64,000 nt of DNA from Dirofilaria immitis (lineage: Eukaryota > Nematoda > Chromadorea > Rhabditida > Onchocercidae): positions 4,964,001 to 5,028,000 of the forward strand of contig JAKNDB010000068.1 in the NCBI GenBank assembly GCA_024305405.1. The letters run 5' to 3'. This document shows, piece after piece, positions 63,453-64,000 of this stretch. A program made the position numbers and the translations under genes. Positions within the stretch are counted from its first letter, which is position 1. Each line of letters begins with the position of its first letter. The notes beneath the pieces were generated by a model that saw nothing but the letters and a program-made list of their open reading frames with translations, did no database searches and was not told where the DNA came from.

Positions 63453-64000
63453 TTAACCTTTGAACGAAATAAATCACATATATGTATGATCTAAATTTTG
63501 AAAAAATTAATGAAATTAACTTGATGATTCATAAAAATGCTTTTAAATATTATCAATTTATTAAACTTACAATAATCCGAGCAAAAATTAACAAAATTTT
63601 ACATTCTTGTAAAATTTCATGATATTTACAGTATCAGCAAACTTACTGTCCTGAATTCACTAAATTTATAATATTACTGAACTCACAGTAATCCGAATAA
63701 AACGAATTTTATTAATTTTATAAAATTTCAAAATGAATCATTTCAAATAATAATTGAAAGTTTTTAAAATAAACAAATTAGCCAATATCATATTTTATCA
63801 TGATAAATATTTGAAATAAAATGGAATGGATTATTATTTCCTCATATCAAAAAAGAAAGAAAGAAAGAAAAACTGAAGATGATCAAAAATTTTCGGAAGT
63901 TAATGAAAGTAATATAAAAATTTATTCACAATTTCTATCATCTAGTAATCAAAAATTTGACCTATTATAGTCTAAAATTATATCAGCCTTAAATTCAACA
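63453..64000. other. AT-rich tail of the window, no feature seen
   Basis: About 550 bases with two partly similar copies of an ACT(TT/CA)CAGTAATCCGA-type phrase near 63570 and 63685. No coding signal was recognised. Confidence 0.4.

Overview
The window looks like a chromosomal segment of a parasitic nematode, most likely a filarial or other spirurid worm. It is very AT-rich. Genes are broken into many exons of about 100-200 bases. Introns end in short T-rich NTTTCAG-type acceptors, and several start codons sit directly behind such an acceptor, as expected for spliced-leader trans-splicing. The proteins are metazoan (T-box factor, Furry/SAX-2, MADF, EGF). No mobile-element proteins, CRISPR arrays or bacterial operons were seen.

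Layout: (1) 1213-2030 (+) is the 3' exon of a TBX2/3-type T-box gene (tbx-2-like); the rest of the gene lies upstream of the window. (2) 2031-6329 is intergenic between two convergent genes. (3) 6330-44495 (-) is one very large gene for the Furry/SAX-2 morphogenesis scaffold. I could join it from 56 exons, about 2,780 codons, with splice phase mostly agreeing from exon to exon. (4) 45877-50094 (+) is a divergently transcribed MADF-domain gene with a long unrecognised C-terminal half. (5) 51319-53905 (-) is a clean six-exon gene for a 255-residue protein I do not recognise. (6) 54854-55642 (+) holds tRNA-Ser(AGA), tRNA-Ser(CGA) and a decayed third copy. (7) 58093-61422 (-) is an EGF-domain protein with an acidic middle and a C-terminal hydrophobic tail that resembles a GPI-anchor signal. 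(8) 61423-64000 is mostly empty AT-rich DNA with one possible small secreted-peptide exon at 63240.

The main structural surprise is that nearly every place where a reading frame fails is short of exactly one base. About a dozen such sites affect four unrelated genes (tbx-2, furry, the MADF gene, the EGF gene), and several fall in A/T homopolymers. The simplest reading is base deletions in the assembly, not pseudogenes. Anyone using automatic gene calls here should expect split or truncated models. The most biologically interesting items are the MADF gene's unknown C-terminal half, the orphan gene at 51.3-53.9 kb, the EGF protein, a structured element in a furry intron at 34.5 kb, and the serine tRNA cluster with an anticodon switch.
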